DNA from: an uncultured Collinsella sp.
GTDB taxonomy: Bacteria; Actinomycetota; Coriobacteriia; Coriobacteriales; Coriobacteriaceae
Reading direction: 5' to 3'
Assembly: GCA_902492545.1 (NCBI GenBank)
Contig: CABULX010000021.1
Location: forward strand, 1-22,587
DNA length: 22,587 nucleotides
A program made the translations under genes and the position numbers. The notes below the pieces were generated by a model. That model searched no databases. It was not told where the DNA came from and saw only the letters and a list, made by a program, of their open reading frames with translations. Positions 21,828 through 22,587 of this stretch are shown piece after piece (within the stretch, counting starts at the first letter, position 1; every line of letters starts with the position of its first letter).

Positions 21828-21924
21828 CCCCTCCTGGGATTCGGGCCACTCAGCAGATTGATGCCCGATCATAATTCCCAGGAGAAGGGCAAGGGCTCAT
21901 CAAGGCTGCCGTGCTGAGCGGCAG
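21828..21924 (-). promoter_or_regulatory. Structured mRNA leader of the ATPase gene that can hide its ribosome site
   Basis: In minus-strand RNA, CTCCTGGGA (21884-21876) pairs with TCCCAGGAG (21839-21831), which contains most of the Shine-Dalgarno AGGAGGGG (21835-21828). Inner TCGGGC (21868-21863) pairs with GCCCGA (21846-21841). Upstream is a hairpin CTGCCG-CTCAGCA-CGGCAG (21924-21906). Its loop CTCAGCA is exactly complementary to TGCTGAG (21855-21849). TTGATG (21903-21898) pairs with CATCAA (21863-21858), extended by CCC/GGG. The two sets of pairings exclude each other, as in a riboswitch or similar switch. I see no match to the yybP-ykoY or M-box consensus. Confidence 0.6.
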
Positions 21925-21938
21925 TTGATAGTGGAGCT

Positions 21939-21984
21939 ATGGTACCCCAAAGCGGTGCGTCTAGCCAAAACATTCCAATTGGAA
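21939..21984 (-). promoter_or_regulatory. Weak candidate promoter and palindrome upstream of the ATPase leader
   Basis: Minus-strand TTGGCT (21963-21968) and TACCAT (21939-21944), 18 nt apart, would start a transcript just before the first leader hairpin. A perfect 12-bp palindrome TTCCAATTGGAA (21973-21984) lies immediately upstream and could be an operator. Both are weak by themselves. The rest of 21985-22190 is A/T-rich in places and shows no convincing gene. Confidence 0.3.
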
Positions 21985-22168
21985 ACACGGCTCGAGTGCA
22001 ACGATGCAGACCGTGTGATGCTCAACATTGATAAAACGTTTTTTCTTCGGCGCATCGTCAAACTGAAATATCGCCCAGATAGCAGCGGTCAGAACGGTTG
22101 GTAAAGATTTTTCACGTACCGTTTTTACCGCAAAAAATGAACTTCTAATTCGGCATACGGTCGATTTT

Positions 22169-22199
22169 TTGGGGTATTCGGTCGGCATTTCGTTATAAT
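22169..22199 (+). promoter_or_regulatory. Promoter of pyk
   Basis: A perfect TATAAT -10 box (22194-22199) lies 63 nt upstream of the pyk ATG. The best -35 candidate is TTGGGG (22169-22174) at a long 19-nt spacing, so the upstream half is weak and may need an activator. Confidence 0.55.
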
Positions 22200-22262
22200 C
22201 ATCTCAGTTTTATTTCTTATGGTTTATCTATCAGCGCAAGACGATGTCAGATGGAGGTCTGA

Positions 22263-22587
22263 ATGTACAAGCGCACCAAGATTGTATGCACCATGGGTCC
22301 CGCCTGCGATAGCGACGAGACCATCCGCGAGATGATCAAGGCGGGCATGAACGTCGCCCGTTTTAACTTCTCGCACGGATCCTACGACGAGCACCACGGT
22401 CGCATCGAGCGCGTCCGTCGTATTTCCAAGGAGCTCGGTCTGCCCGTCGGCATCCTGCTCGACACCAAGGGCCCCGAGGTCCGCACCGGCCTTCTGGTCG
22501 ATGGCAAGAAGGTTGCCGTCAAGACCGGCGATAAGATCGTCGTCACCGCTCAGCCCACGTCCGAGGATTTCCACGGCACCGCTGAGC
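22263..22587 (+). CDS. pyk: Pyruvate kinase (5' part, cut by window edge)
   Basis: Pyruvate kinase makes pyruvate and ATP from phosphoenolpyruvate and ADP in the last step of glycolysis. The 108 visible residues begin MYKRTKIVCTMGPACDSDETI and contain MIKAGMNVARFNFSHGSYDEH (substrate- and nucleotide-site Arg and Asn) and PVGILLDTKGPEVRTG. The latter is the start of the domain A to B junction, and the lid domain B follows. The frame is open to the window end. GGAGGT lies 4 nt before the ATG. The gene is divergent from the P-type ATPase gene. Confidence 0.96.
   Translation, partial: MYKRTKIVCTMGPACDSDETIREMIKAGMNVARFNFSHGSYDEHHGRIERVRRISKELGLPVGILLDTKGPEVRTGLLVDGKKVAVKTGDKIVVTAQPTSEDFHGTAE

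Noticed and set aside
19391..21874. 827-codon plus-strand open frame antisense to the P-type ATPase
   Set aside because: Its His/Asp/Gly-rich composition is the typical reverse-strand shadow of a high-GC gene, while the minus-strand frame carries all P-type ATPase motifs.
21828..21924. yybP-ykoY (Mn2+) riboswitch
   Set aside because: The conserved loop sequences of that class are not visible; only the gene context would suit it.
21961..22188. 75-codon minus-strand frame between the ATPase gene and pyk
   Set aside because: No ribosome binding site, no domain, odd composition; it overlaps likely promoter sequence.
22224..22574. Minus-strand frame opposite pyk
   Set aside because: Antisense shadow of a clear pyruvate kinase N-terminus.

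Overview
The window looks like chromosomal DNA of a high-GC, Gram-positive actinobacterium of the Coriobacteriia. Collinsella is my best guess, from protein style, codon use and the Flp/Tad gene set; this is recognition from memory, not a database result. Almost all genes lie on the minus strand. The plus-strand exceptions are a small AT-rich three-gene cassette (17591-18879) and the start of pyruvate kinase at the right edge.

Left part (1-4141, minus): a translation/ribosome-maturation block. A GH5-like protein, rsmI and metG are packed as one likely operon, followed by a Rho-independent terminator and then rsmA (ksgA), which runs off the left edge. The GH5-like protein lacks the usual catalytic Asn-Glu pair. 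From 4142 to 4802 there is no gene. This stretch holds a possible operator and two identical 185-bp tandem repeats, each starting with a copy of the 3' end and terminator of the adjacent tRNA-Phe gene (4803-4875).

Middle part (4999-15199, minus): a toxin-antitoxin pair, then a complete-looking Flp/Tad (type IVc) pilus operon. In transcription order it has cpaB, cpaE/tadZ, cpaF/tadA, tadB, tadC, flp, an unknown anchored protein, a second small pilin-like gene, a TadE-like gene, a large TadG-like gene, a second TadE-like gene and a DUF192 gene. Most junctions overlap by 1-4 nt. No prepilin peptidase is present, so it must be encoded elsewhere. Upstream lie three 11-bp-phased direct repeats overlapping a TTGACA box, the arrangement expected for an OmpR/PhoB-type regulator.

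Right part: rsgA (minus, with its own terminator) sits downstream of a DUF2975 membrane protein/XRE regulator pair. Divergent from that pair is an AT-rich cassette encoding a membrane-anchored thioredoxin-like protein, a secreted two-cysteine protein with a hydrophobic middle, and a small multi-pass membrane protein. I suggest a secreted-peptide or bacteriocin-like unit with its own folding and immunity functions, but this is inference. Next come a long imperfect hairpin, a terminator, and a Ca2+-type P-type ATPase (minus). The ATPase leader can fold into two mutually exclusive structures, one of which hides the Shine-Dalgarno sequence. The window ends in the 5' part of pyk (plus).
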